DNA of 64,000 nucleotides. Origin: Bacteroidaceae bacterium. GTDB lineage: Bacteria > Bacteroidota > Bacteroidia > Bacteroidales > Bacteroidaceae. The position numbers and the translations under genes are program-made. This document shows positions 1 to 8,526 of this stretch, piece by piece (positions within the stretch are counted from its first letter, which is position 1; each line of letters begins with the position of its first letter). Below the pieces are notes generated by a model that worked only from the letters and a program-made list of their open reading frames with translations, did not search any database and was not told the origin of the DNA. Where the stretch lies: assembly GCA_017445925.1 (NCBI GenBank), contig JAFSRW010000042.1, forward strand, positions 30,059 through 94,058, in the 5' to 3' direction.

Positions 1-2
1 TA

Positions 3-2015
3 CTCACACCAGGCAAGTACGTTATTGCCGAAATAAGCGAGTTGGAGGGCGATGTAGCAGACCTTATTATAGAAGGTTTGAACACCCAGAAGAAGAAAGT
101 GTATACCCAGGACGGTAAACTGATAGTCGAGATAATCGGTCTGCGCGATGCTGCCAACGTCATCTGGACGGGTGCCAACGGCAATGCGTGGGACGATGCC
201 GAAACCCTTAACTTCTCGCTGAAAGGAGACGACACCCCTTTTGTGGCAGGCGACAGCGTGGTGTTTGCCGACGAGGCACAGTTGAAGTCGGTCAGCATCA
301 AAGCCAGCGTCTATCCCGCTTCCGTCACAGTGGATAATACCGAATCGTACACCTTTTCAGGTAACGGCAGCATCAGCGGCGATGCGGTATTCACCAAGCA
401 GAATACAGGAACGGTAACGATGAACGTTGCCAACAGCTACAGCGGAGGCAACCACCTGAAAGGCGGCACCGTAAAGGTCACAACGCTGTCCAATCAGTAT
501 TCAGCCACAGGCAACCTGGGCTCCCTTACCACAAAGGCCGACCTCTTCACGATGGAGGAAGGCGCTGCTCTGCAAGCCACCAAAGCCATAGAGACCGGCT
601 CACCCATGAAGATGGTAGGTGAAAAAGGAGGAGTCATCAATGCCGCTGCTGATTTCAAGATGAATGCAGCCCTTTCCGGCACCCTGCTGACCAAGAAAGG
701 CAACGGATGCCTTTATCTGATGCAGGCAGGCACGCTGGAACGCCTTGTGATGGCGGGCGGCGATGTAGCCATACAGAACAACACACCTGTTAAGAGCATC
801 GAGATACAGACGGGCACCCTTTACGATGATGTGCAGGCCACCTCTCACGCCCTTACCATACCCAAGGGCAAGTCGGCCACATGGCAACTGACGGGCGTTT
901 ATTATACCGCCTACGCCAACAAGTTGACTGGCGAAGGAACGCTCACCATCATCCCCCGCAATACCGTGCAGCGTGTACGCATTACTGGCGACTGGTCGCA
1001 ATTCGCAGGCACCGTCAAACATACCACCAAGACCATCTGCCTCCCTTTTGATAACTCCTCCGGTATGCCTAATGCAACCCTCGATGTAGCTGAGGGTTGT
1101 AGTGTTTCCAACGTATGTAAGTCGTTCAGCATTGGTCGACTTACCGGCAAAGGTTCGTTACTCCAGCCCATTGCCGACTTCAAGAGCCAGGCTGCCGTCA
1201 GCGGTAACAACACCTGGAACGTAGGCAATAGTTGGGAGACCGGGGGCGACTTCACCTTCGAGGGCACCTTCAAGGACGAGGGCGGCTCCAACAAGTGCCT
1301 ATTTAATAAGGTAGGCACGTGCAAGATGACCGTCAGCGGCAAGAGTACCCACTCCGGAGCCACACACATTAAAGGAGGTGAGTTGTGCATAAAGAGCAGC
1401 GCTACATTAGGCACAGGAACACTCACGGTGGATAAGAACGGAACGCTCTCAGGCGTCACCGCATCCAACAGCAAGCTAACCAACAGCTCCTACTCCATTT
1501 CCAACGGCGGTACCCTGCGTGTGGGTACCACCTCTTCACCCACAACGGGCGTGATGCGTTTTGGCGGTAAGAGCGTAAGCTTTGCCAGCGAGTCGGTCCT
1601 CGAGTTGGGTGTGGCTCAGGCAGCCACCAGCAGCAACACTGGCGGCACCAGCATTCAGAACATTTCCAAGCTGACCATGAACGGCACCATCCGCATGAAT
1701 GTTGACCCTTCGGCAGCCGAGAATCTGGCGGTGGGTGACAGCGTTGTTCTGTGGAAAGATGTCGCCTCTTTCGAGGGAACACCCAAACTGGAGAGCAACA
1801 TCGTAGATGCTGTAAGATGCTTGGTATGGGACACCACCGACCTACATAAAGGAATACTTCGCATAGCATACGATAACGAATTGAGTATCAGTTCGGAAGC
1901 AAATGACAAAATGAACAACCCACAAACCATTTATACCCTTGACGGACGGCACGTCAAACACCCTCGCAAGGGCCAAATAAACATCGTGGAAGGAAAGAAA
2001 ATTTATCAAAAGTAA
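3..2015 (+). CDS. Secreted beta-helix repeat protein, 5'-truncated by the window edge
   Basis: The reading frame is open from the first bases, so the true start lies upstream. The visible part is about 670 residues of Gly/Thr/Ser/Asn-rich beta-strand sequence. It contains at least two copies of the autotransporter-passenger-like repeat (a TVTMNVANSYSGGNHLKGGT stretch, and KMTVSGKSTHSGATHIKGGE further on), typical of a right-handed beta-helix. The end, IYTLDGRHV followed by INIVEGKKIYQK, matches the short C-terminal tail shared by other secreted proteins in this window and is probably an export or anchoring signal of the type IX kind (inference). No catalytic motif is recognised; it may be an adhesin, or a non-catalytic or lyase-like domain of a larger enzyme. 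A 7-bp-period repeat array begins right at its stop codon. Confidence 0.7.
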   Translation, partial: LTPGKYVIAEISELEGDVADLIIEGLNTQKKKVYTQDGKLIVEIIGLRDAANVIWTGANGNAWDDAETLNFSLKGDDTPFVAGDSVVFADEAQLKSVSIKASVYPASVTVDNTESYTFSGNGSISGDAVFTKQNTGTVTMNVANSYSGGNHLKGGTVKVTTLSNQYSATGNLGSLTTKADLFTMEEGAALQATKAIETGSPMKMVGEKGGVINAAADFKMNAALSGTLLTKKGNGCLYLMQAGTLERLVMAGGDVAIQNNTPVKSIEIQTGTLYDDVQATSHALTIPKGKSATWQLTGVYYTAYANKLTGEGTLTIIPRNTVQRVRITGDWSQFAGTVKHTTKTICLPFDNSSGMPNATLDVAEGCSVSNVCKSFSIGRLTGKGSLLQPIADFKSQAAVSGNNTWNVGNSWETGGDFTFEGTFKDEGGSNKCLFNKVGTCKMTVSGKSTHSGATHIKGGELCIKSSATLGTGTLTVDKNGTLSGVTASNSKLTNSSYSISNGGTLRVGTTSSPTTGVMRFGGKSVSFASESVLELGVAQAATSSNTGGTSIQNISKLTMNGTIRMNVDPSAAENLAVGDSVVLWKDVASFEGTPKLESNIVDAVRCLVWDTTDLHKGILRIAYDNELSISSEANDKMNNPQTIYTLDGRHVKHPRKGQINIVEGKKIYQK

Positions 2016-2047
2016 CAACAGACAACGGACAACAGACAACTGTCAAA
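2014..2047. repeat. 7-bp-period repeat array, intergenic
   Basis: Four to five successive heptamers of the form ACAACNG run directly from the stop codon of the upstream gene. This belongs to the same repeat family that enters coding sequence at 2084, 3523, 5010 and 5089. Confidence 0.8.
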
Positions 2048-2072
2048 ATATTAACCTAATGTATAAAGTTCA

Positions 2073-5000
2073 ATGAAAAAAAATATCAACTGTCACCTGT
2101 CAACTATCAACTATCAACTTTTAATCCTCTTGCTCTGCCTGAGCAGCGTAATGGCCAAGGGAGAGATTAAGCAAGTACCTTTTACAGACGTACAAGTCAA
2201 GGACCAGTTCTGGAAACAACGACTGGACGTGATGCGTAACACCACCATCCGTTATGCCTTTCAGAAATGTACCGATGCCGGACAACTGCGCAACTTCGAG
2301 TATGCCGGAAAGATTGTAAGCGGCGAGAAGAAGGTCGGAGAGCTAAAATTCCAGTCGGGCAACCCCTACGATGATGCTGAAGTTTATAAGGTGTTGGAAG
2401 GCGCCTCGTACGTGCTGCTGACCCAGAAAGATACAGAGTTGGAGAACTACTGCGATGGCGTAGTGGACCTTATCTGCTCCGCTCAGGAGCCCGACGGCTA
2501 CCTGCAGACCAACTTCACCATCCACAACCCGTTACACCCTTGGTACGAGGGCGAGAAGTGGAAGATGGACTGGAACCTGTCGCACGAGACGTTCAACGTC
2601 GGCGAACTCATAGAAGCCGGTATCGCCTACTACATGGCTACGGGCAAGGACAAACTGCTGAACTGCGCCAAGAAGGCTGCCGATAACATGCTAAGTGTCT
2701 TCAATGAGGATGGCATAAAAATGGCCCCTGGTCATGCTGTAGTGGAGATGGCCTTGGTACGATTGTATGAACTTACACTCGAGGAGCGTTACCTGCAGGG
2801 CTGCAAGTTCTTCCTCGACTGCAGGGGCATCCGTAAATTCGACCCCACCAGCGGCGACCAACGCGTGAACGGTAAATATTGGCAAGACCATCTGCCTGCC
2901 ATTCAGCAGCGCACAGCCGAGGGTCACGCCGTACGTGCCCTGTATTTCTATAGCGGAATGGCCGACTGGGTTCGCTACTCAGGCGACCAAGACTACGAAA
3001 CAGCCGTAACTGCTATCTGGGACAACATTGCCAGCCGTAAGTTCTACATCACAGGCGGCTTCGGCGCCCGCGATAACAACGAGGCCTTTGGCGAGGACTA
3101 CGAGTTGCCCAACGCATCGGCCTACTGCGAGACCTGCGCCTCGGTAGCCGGTAGTATGTTCAACCTGCGTATGTTCCGTCTGCACGGCGAGGGCAAGTAC
3201 ATAGATATGCTGGAGCGAGCCTTATATAATACGGTATTGGACGGCTACGGCATTGCGGGCAAAACGTTCTACTACCCCAACCGTCTGGCATCCAGCAGCA
3301 GGGGCGATGCCCGCTCTGAGTGGTTCGGCACCTCGTGCTGTCCCACCAATCTCTGCAGGCTCATCCCCTCCGTCCCAGGCTATATCTATGCTACTGATGA
3401 TGATGCCCTCTACTGGAACCTCTTCGTCGCCAGCACCGCAACCGCTAAGGTAGGCAATGCCACCATAGGTTTCACCGTCACAGGCTCTTACCCCTACAAA
3501 GGCGAAATGAAACTGACACTAAATTCAATTAACAATGAACAATTAACAATTAACAATTGTCAATTCGCACTGAAAGTGCGCATCCCTGGTTGGGCCGTCA
3601 ACAAGCCCGTGGAGAGCGATCTTTACGCCTACACCAATCCCACTACTACACCAGTAGTAATAAAGCTGAACGGCGAAGAGGTTGCCTATACCGTTCAAAA
3701 TGGCTATGCCACCTTGCAGAAGGAATGGCAAGAAGGCGATGTAGTGGAAGTCCGTCTGCCTATGGATATCCATCAAGTAGTATCTAACGAGAAGCTCAAG
3801 ACCAATAAGGGCCTCTGCGCTTACGAGTACGGTCCTTTGGTATATTGTGCCGAAGGCTTGGATAACGGCAATAAACTGGATAATCTGATAATAGAGACAG
3901 GCGCTACGGGCACCACAGCCACAGCCAGTTCTCCCCTATCAACGCTCTTCAAGGGCGGCATCCTGCAATTACGCTTCAACACTAATCGCCTTATCCCCTA
4001 CTTTGCCCGCGCCCATCGTGCTGCCACGCCCATGATGGTGTGGATACCCACCGATTCCTCACACATCCAGCAGCCCATTAAGTTCATCGACGAGGTGAAG
4101 ATTTGCAACGATGCCAGCGAGAAAGCCCACAACCTGCAAGGCAACAATATGCGCACAGGTACCGATCTGGGTTGGCGTGATGCCCTTAACGGATGGATAA
4201 GCTACGAACTTAAGATTGACCCCGAGCAGCCTATGGACTTCATCACCCGCCAATGGGGAAGCGACGGCGGGAATCGCCGTTACAACATCTACTGTAACGG
4301 CACCCTATTCTCGTACGACGAGGTCAACAACTTTGCCCCAGGCGAGTACTACTACATGCGTCACCCCATCCCCTTCGAGCTGACAAAGGGCAAGGAGAAG
4401 GTTACCATAAAGATGCAGTCAGCCTCGTCAGACGATATTGTAGGCGGTCTGTACGGAGCCTATACAGCCCTCTCGCAGGATGTTCCCGAAGGCACCATTC
4501 CCGTAGATAATATGTGGACCACACGCAGCACCTCGCTCACCAGCCACAAGTACAGCAGCAATGGCGGCAGCGGCTCGTTCCGAGGCAGGACCTGGGTGGA
4601 CGGCTCAGGCAAGACCGGTCAGAGTTGGACCATGAAGGTCAACGCCACCAACCGCAACTATCTGATGCTCCTCTTCTGGGGCGATGAGAGCGACACCCGC
4701 AACTTCGACATCATGTGCGACGATGTGCTGGTAGCACAGGAAAGCCTTTGCCACAACGATCCCGGGCGGTTTATGATGCGCTGCTACCCCATCCCCGAGG
4801 AAGGTACCAGCGGTAAGAAAAACGTGAAGATACGCCTCACCTCCCCCAGCGGCACCAAGACCGGCGGCATCTTCTACGCCTACATGCTATCTACCAAAGA
4901 CGATGCAACGTCAATTCGACCCCTCTCCATCTCCCCCGAGGGGGAGAGAACAAACACCTTCCCTCGGGAAGGTTGGGATGGGGTCTGGTACGACCTCAGT

Positions 5001-5081
5001 GGCCGAAGGGTTAACTATCAACTGTCACCTGTCAACTCTCAACTAATCATCGCCAACGGCAAAAAAGTGGTAGTAAAATGA
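2073..5081 (+). CDS. GH127-family beta-L-arabinofuranosidase, secreted, with two C-terminal DUF6805-like modules
   Basis: A 1002-residue secreted enzyme. The first ~600 residues are the GH127 (DUF1680) alpha/alpha barrel, a family known to release beta-L-arabinofuranose by a cysteine-nucleophile, zinc-dependent mechanism. The key residues are visible: Glu337 in NEAFGED (acid/base position), the Glu353-Thr-Cys355 pair in YCETCAS, and Cys422-Cys423 in SCCPTN, spaced Glu/Glu/Cys as in the characterised Bifidobacterium enzyme. Two similar beta-sandwich modules follow (roughly residues 690-805 and 825-945; RQWGSDGGNRRYNI and LLFWGDESDTRNFDI), then a YDLSGRRV...GKK tail. Residues 4-16 of the signal peptide, a short segment near residue 490 and the C-terminal linker are encoded by 7-bp repeats and a REP-like palindrome. 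The stop overlaps the next start (ATGA), so the two genes are coupled. Confidence 0.9.
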   Translation: MKKNINCHLSTINYQLLILLLCLSSVMAKGEIKQVPFTDVQVKDQFWKQRLDVMRNTTIRYAFQKCTDAGQLRNFEYAGKIVSGEKKVGELKFQSGNPYDDAEVYKVLEGASYVLLTQKDTELENYCDGVVDLICSAQEPDGYLQTNFTIHNPLHPWYEGEKWKMDWNLSHETFNVGELIEAGIAYYMATGKDKLLNCAKKAADNMLSVFNEDGIKMAPGHAVVEMALVRLYELTLEERYLQGCKFFLDCRGIRKFDPTSGDQRVNGKYWQDHLPAIQQRTAEGHAVRALYFYSGMADWVRYSGDQDYETAVTAIWDNIASRKFYITGGFGARDNNEAFGEDYELPNASAYCETCASVAGSMFNLRMFRLHGEGKYIDMLERALYNTVLDGYGIAGKTFYYPNRLASSSRGDARSEWFGTSCCPTNLCRLIPSVPGYIYATDDDALYWNLFVASTATAKVGNATIGFTVTGSYPYKGEMKLTLNSINNEQLTINNCQFALKVRIPGWAVNKPVESDLYAYTNPTTTPVVIKLNGEEVAYTVQNGYATLQKEWQEGDVVEVRLPMDIHQVVSNEKLKTNKGLCAYEYGPLVYCAEGLDNGNKLDNLIIETGATGTTATASSPLSTLFKGGILQLRFNTNRLIPYFARAHRAATPMMVWIPTDSSHIQQPIKFIDEVKICNDASEKAHNLQGNNMRTGTDLGWRDALNGWISYELKIDPEQPMDFITRQWGSDGGNRRYNIYCNGTLFSYDEVNNFAPGEYYYMRHPIPFELTKGKEKVTIKMQSASSDDIVGGLYGAYTALSQDVPEGTIPVDNMWTTRSTSLTSHKYSSNGGSGSFRGRTWVDGSGKTGQSWTMKVNATNRNYLMLLFWGDESDTRNFDIMCDDVLVAQESLCHNDPGRFMMRCYPIPEEGTSGKKNVKIRLTSPSGTKTGGIFYAYMLSTKDDATSIRPLSISPEGERTNTFPREGWDGVWYDLSGRRVNYQLSPVNSQLIIANGKKVVVK
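2084..2120. repeat. 7-bp-period repeat array inside the GH127 signal peptide
   Basis: Five to six heptamers of the form TCAACTN occupy codons ~4-16 and encode NINCHLSTINYQL, ahead of the hydrophobic core LLILLLCLSS. A nearly identical copy starts the next gene (5089-5126). Confidence 0.85.
3523..3566. repeat. 7-bp-period repeat array inside the GH127 coding sequence
   Basis: Six heptamers of the form AACAATT encode NSINNEQLTINNCQ. The segment lies between two beta-strands of the domain after the catalytic barrel, and the frame is kept. The same peptide core (EQLTINN) appears in the 9727-12984 protein. Confidence 0.85.
4918..4985. repeat. REP-like double palindrome translated within the GH127 gene
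   Basis: There are two perfect inverted repeats: TCTCCCCC-GA-GGGGGAGA (4930-4947) and CCTTCCC-TC-GGGAAGG (4957-4972). They are enclosed by outer complementary arms CCATC (4927-4931)/GATGG (4977-4981) and GACCCC (4918-4923)/GGGGTC (4980-4985). The whole element is read through in frame as a Pro/Glu/Arg-rich linker before the C-terminal tail. The C-run/G-run segment at 8475-8502 looks like a degenerate relative. Confidence 0.75.
5010..5046. repeat. 7-bp-period repeat array in the C-terminal tail of the GH127 gene
   Basis: Heptamers of the form TCAACTN encode VNYQLSPVNSQL between YDLSGRR and the terminal GKKVVVK. Confidence 0.8.
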
Positions 5082-6088
5082 AAAAAATTATCAACTGTCA
5101 CCTGTCAACTCTCAACTGTCAACTTTTAATCCTCCTGCTTTGCCTGAGCAGCGCTCCCGCTACAGCGCAGCAGATGATGTTCGAGGATACCAGCAGGATT
5201 GGGCAGCCTTACGCCAAAGACCCGCATGTGGTGCGGTTCAAGGGGCGCTACCTTATGTACTACTCCATTCCACCCCGCCAGTGGAACGGTATGGAAGGTT
5301 GGAACATAGGCATTGCCGAGAGCAAGGACCTGATAAACTGGAAACGTGTGGGCGAGATAACCCCACAGCCCGGACTGGATTACGAGAAGAAAGGCCTCTG
5401 CGCCCCCGGAGCCTTAGTCAGGAAGGGCAAGGTGCACCTCTTCTATCAGACCTACGGCAACGGCCCTAAGGATGCCATCTGTCATGCAGTATCTAAGGAC
5501 GGCATCACCTTCGAGCGCGACAAGACCAACCCCATCTTCCACCCCGAGCCGTCCGGCTGGACCTGCGGCAGAGCCATAGATGCCGAGGTAGCCTACTTTA
5601 AGGGCAAATACTACCTGTACTTTGCTACACGCGACCCCGAGTTCAAGATTCAGAAGCTGGGTGTAGCCGTAGCCGATAAGAAGACCGACTTCTCCCGTTC
5701 ATCGTGGCAGTTGGCTACCGACGAGAGCATTCTCTTCCCCCAGCTCCCATGGGAAGGCGAATGTGTAGAAGGTGCCAGCATCTGCGTAAAGGACGGGCAG
5801 ATGTGGCTGTTCTATGCCGGCGCCTACAACAACAGTCCCCAGCAGATAGGCGTAGCCAGCAGTCAGGACGGCATCCACTTCACCCGCCTCAGCGATAAAC
5901 CCTTCAAGCCCAACGGCAAGCCCGGCGAGTGGAACAGCAGCGAGAGCGGTCATCCTCACCTCTTCACTGACAAGAACCAACGCACCTACCTCTTCTATCA
6001 GGGCAATCCCGACCACGGCAAAACCTGGCGCATCACCCAGGAAGAAGTCCATTGGGAGAACGGCAAACCCCGACTTCTTGGGTTATAG
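5078..6088 (+). CDS. Secreted five-bladed beta-propeller glycosidase, GH43-like
   Basis: 336 residues with a signal peptide almost identical to that of the preceding GH127 protein (NCHLST.N.QLLILLLCLSS). The propeller signatures are visible: a first Asp in KDPHVVRFKGRYLMYYS (catalytic base position), a second Asp in GRAIDAEVAYFKGKYYLYFA, and a Glu in ECVEGASICVKDGQMWLFY (general acid position). This triad and length fit the GH43/GH117/GH32-type fold. GH43 members remove arabinose or xylose side chains, which suits coupling to GH127, but the exact family and substrate cannot be fixed by eye. The start overlaps the GH127 stop by 4 bp. Confidence 0.75.
   Translation: MKKIINCHLSTLNCQLLILLLCLSSAPATAQQMMFEDTSRIGQPYAKDPHVVRFKGRYLMYYSIPPRQWNGMEGWNIGIAESKDLINWKRVGEITPQPGLDYEKKGLCAPGALVRKGKVHLFYQTYGNGPKDAICHAVSKDGITFERDKTNPIFHPEPSGWTCGRAIDAEVAYFKGKYYLYFATRDPEFKIQKLGVAVADKKTDFSRSSWQLATDESILFPQLPWEGECVEGASICVKDGQMWLFYAGAYNNSPQQIGVASSQDGIHFTRLSDKPFKPNGKPGEWNSSESGHPHLFTDKNQRTYLFYQGNPDHGKTWRITQEEVHWENGKPRLLGL
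5089..5126. repeat. 7-bp-period repeat array inside the GH43-like signal peptide
   Basis: Heptamers of the form TCAACTG/TCACCTG encode the n-region of the signal peptide. This is a near copy of the array at 2084-2120, and the identity continues into the hydrophobic core codons. Confidence 0.85.
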
Positions 6089-6144
6089 GTTGTAGAGACT
6101 TTGGCTTCGGTTTTTATACGTAGTTCCGTTTTTCATTTGTTTCT

Positions 6145-6175
6145 TTTGGTAGTTCAAAATTTGTTTGTACTTTTG
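6145..6175 (+). promoter_or_regulatory. Bacteroidetes-type promoter for the DUF3089 gene
   Basis: TTTG at 6145-6148, a 19-bp spacer, then TACTTTTG at 6168-6175. It lies inside a longer upstream reading frame, which argues that translation starts at 6215 (or 6197) and not at 6101. Confidence 0.75.
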
Positions 6176-6214
6176 CTCTACAAATTGCCAATATCAATGA
6201 CACAGAAAAATATC

Positions 6215-7189
6215 ATGAATAAAAAAGTAATATGGATGCTCGTCGCCATCCTGACTATCTGCGGCGCAATATGGTATGCAACTTGCACATCGAATGACGG
6301 CAACACCTCTGATGCCTATGTTTTTATCCCCAAAGCACCGGACTACGACAACACAACGATGTGGGTAACTGCCGACGGTGACACCGACAACACTGGAGCA
6401 GACATCTTCTATGTGGTATCGACATGGGAAGAGGATTGGACGGATGCCAACGGACGTACAAGCCACTACGCTGATGTATGGAACCCCACGCATCGCGAAC
6501 ACATGGCGACGGAAATTAACAAGGTGGCGGCGTACATGTCGCCCGGCAACCGTTTTTTCGCGCCATTCTACCGCCATACAACCATCGAGGCATTCCTGAC
6601 GCAAAATGAGGACACCATCCATAACCGTACCCGTTTGGCAATGGATGATGTTTGCAAAGCCTTTGATCACTTTCAGGTTCATCGTGACAAGAGCCGTCCA
6701 CTCATCATTGCAGGCTTCAGTCAAGGAGGTTTGGCTGTGGTGGAACTGCTAAAGCACATCGATGACGAAACCTATAGCCAATTGGCAGCAGCATACATCC
6801 TTGGTTATAAAGTAACCCCAGAGGATACACTCCAATGCAAACGTATCAAGGCTGCACAGAACGAGGAGGACACTGGGGTTAGCATTTGCTACAACACCGT
6901 TAAGGACGTGAAATTCATCCAGCCCGTCATCGCTGCCACCTGCATGGGCATCAACCCCGTGAATTGGCGCACGGATGCCACGCCTGCCACGCTCCACGAT
7001 ACTATCACCGTCACGCTGTCACCAGAATACCACGTCCTTGTGGTCAGCGGCTATAGTGGCTCAGAATATCCAGCCTACAAAAACTTCCTCAACGTAGGCG
7101 ACATTCACAGTTGTGAGCCGTGGCTTTACAGCGAGTGCCTTGCAAAGAACATCGCCGTAAGAGCCAAGAAGTGGCGTGAAAAGAAATAA
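6215..7189 (+). CDS. DUF3089 family alpha/beta-hydrolase-like protein, membrane-anchored or exported
   Basis: 324 residues from the ATG at 6215. The N-terminus, MNKKVIWMLVAILTICGAIWYATC, is a single hydrophobic segment that could be a signal anchor, or a signal peptide ending near the cysteine. The body matches the DUF3089 family: AYVFIPKAPDYDNTTMW at the mature start, and the nucleophile elbow GFSQGG within PLIIAGFSQGG, typical of serine hydrolases. Substrate unknown. The frame is open back to 6101, but the consensus promoter at 6145-6175 sits within that extension. A second in-frame ATG at 6197 leaves only about 16 nt of leader, so 6215 is preferred. It stands alone between a glycosidase pair and an acyltransferase, each with its own promoter. 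Confidence 0.8.
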   Translation: MNKKVIWMLVAILTICGAIWYATCTSNDGNTSDAYVFIPKAPDYDNTTMWVTADGDTDNTGADIFYVVSTWEEDWTDANGRTSHYADVWNPTHREHMATEINKVAAYMSPGNRFFAPFYRHTTIEAFLTQNEDTIHNRTRLAMDDVCKAFDHFQVHRDKSRPLIIAGFSQGGLAVVELLKHIDDETYSQLAAAYILGYKVTPEDTLQCKRIKAAQNEEDTGVSICYNTVKDVKFIQPVIAATCMGINPVNWRTDATPATLHDTITVTLSPEYHVLVVSGYSGSEYPAYKNFLNVGDIHSCEPWLYSECLAKNIAVRAKKWREKK

Positions 7190-7219
7190 AAGAACAACAA
7201 TAATAAAAACACTTGGAAA

Positions 7220-7251
7220 TTTGCACAACTTGGAAAAGTATGCTAACTTTG
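7220..7251 (+). promoter_or_regulatory. Bacteroidetes-type promoter for the acyltransferase gene
   Basis: TTTG at 7220-7223, a 20-bp spacer, then TAACTTTG at 7244-7251, about 25 bp before the start codon at 7277. Confidence 0.8.
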
Positions 7252-7276
7252 TCGACAAATAATTAGAATAACAACA

Positions 7277-8476
7277 ATGAAAGAACGTATCCCCTTTGTT
7301 GACTGGCTTCGTGCCGTGGCCTGTTTTATGGTTATGCTGGTTCATGCCGCAGAGAATTTTTACGGCGTAGTAACAGAAAAAGCTATTGAAAGCATCCCTG
7401 GTGGAGCCGAGAAATTAGCTGGTTTTGCAACCAATACGGGGGGCATGGCTGGTGATAAAGCAGTTCTGCTTAACGAGGCAAACCGTTTCTGGGTTGCATT
7501 CTACGATGGCGGTGTAGCCCGTACTTGCGTGCCACTGTTTATGGTTATGTCAGCTTTTTTGCTGGTGCCTATGAAAGCCGATGTAAGCATGGGGCAGTTC
7601 TACAAACGTCGTTTCCTTCGCATACTCCCTCCCATGATTATCTTTATGCTGCTCTACGCCACTCTTCCTGTACTATGGGGCGAGATGACATGGGACGATA
7701 CCCTACGTATTCTGCCTACCCTACCCTTTAACTTCCCTGAGAACGCAGGACATTTGTGGTTTATGTATCCGCTCATCAGCCTATACCTTATTATACCTGT
7801 GGTTTCTCCGTGGCTGGAACGTGCCAGTGCCAAGGACGAACGCACCTTCATATGGCTCTTTGTCCTAAGCACATTCATCCCCTGGCTGCATACCTTTGTA
7901 ACCCCAGAGTTGTGGGGCGAGTGCTTCTGGAATCGCTACAGTATGCTGTGGTACTGCTCTGGCTTCTTAGGCTATCTGGTTATTGCCCACTACATACGCT
8001 TCCACTTAAACTGGACACGCAGTAAACGCTTAAAACTTGGCGCGCTGTACTTCCTGATGGGAGCAGCGTTCACGGCTTGGTCGTTCTGGTGGAAGGGCGA
8101 ACCCCTCTGCCCTATTGCCACGCCTGAACTGGAATGGTCGTGGGAGTTCTGCACGCCCAATGTAGCTCTGGCTACCTCCGGTGCCTTCCTGCTGTTTAGC
8201 TGCATAGGTGCTAAGGAAGACGGAACATCACGTCAGGACTACAAGGCACCCCGACTGATAACGGAATTGGCAAAACTATCCTTTGGCATGTATCTGATGC
8301 ACATTTTCTATTTGAGCAACATAGCTGCAGTATTCGTTCAGGACAACCCTGCTGCGCCAATCATTCCAGTATGGGCTGCCATTCCCTGCATGGCAATCAT
8401 CTGCTACATCTGCTGTGCAATAACAACAAAACTGATATCTCTGCTGCCTGGCAGTAAGTGGATTGTGGGATGTTGA
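7277..8476 (+). CDS. Acyltransferase family (acyltransferase 3) integral membrane protein
   Basis: 399 residues with about ten hydrophobic segments. The N-terminus, RIPFVDWLRAVACFMVMLVHAAENFY, is the classic start of acyltransferase-3 proteins: a D-x-LR-A-x-A motif and a conserved His in the first membrane helix. The family moves acetyl, succinyl or similar groups from cytoplasmic donors to sugars, lipids or polysaccharides across the inner membrane. The acceptor cannot be told from sequence. It has its own consensus promoter. A C-run/G-run palindrome remnant and a 7-bp repeat array separate it from the downstream serine dehydratase, so the latter may be co-transcribed. Confidence 0.85.
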   Translation: MKERIPFVDWLRAVACFMVMLVHAAENFYGVVTEKAIESIPGGAEKLAGFATNTGGMAGDKAVLLNEANRFWVAFYDGGVARTCVPLFMVMSAFLLVPMKADVSMGQFYKRRFLRILPPMIIFMLLYATLPVLWGEMTWDDTLRILPTLPFNFPENAGHLWFMYPLISLYLIIPVVSPWLERASAKDERTFIWLFVLSTFIPWLHTFVTPELWGECFWNRYSMLWYCSGFLGYLVIAHYIRFHLNWTRSKRLKLGALYFLMGAAFTAWSFWWKGEPLCPIATPELEWSWEFCTPNVALATSGAFLLFSCIGAKEDGTSRQDYKAPRLITELAKLSFGMYLMHIFYLSNIAAVFVQDNPAAPIIPVWAAIPCMAIICYICCAITTKLISLLPGSKWIVGC

Positions 8477-8526
8477 CCCCCTCCCCCCCCTTTAGGGGGA
8501 ACTAAGAATGAACAATGAACAATGAA
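8475..8526. repeat. REP-like C-run/G-run remnant followed by a 7-bp-period array that runs into the sdaA start codon
   Basis: CCCCCTCCCCCCCC...TAGGGGG is a degenerate inverted repeat resembling the palindrome translated at 4918-4985. It is followed by three heptamers of AATGAAC. The ATG of the next gene (8522) is supplied by the last heptamer. Confidence 0.65.

Noticed and set aside
2073-6088. Complete polysaccharide utilisation locus
   Set aside because: There is no SusC/SusD pair, hybrid two-component system or sigma/anti-sigma pair in the neighbourhood, so only an enzyme cluster is claimed.
6101-6214. N-terminal extension of the DUF3089 gene
   Set aside because: A consensus promoter lies inside it, and the extension adds a second hydrophobic stretch that spoils the N-terminal signal; start moved to 6215.
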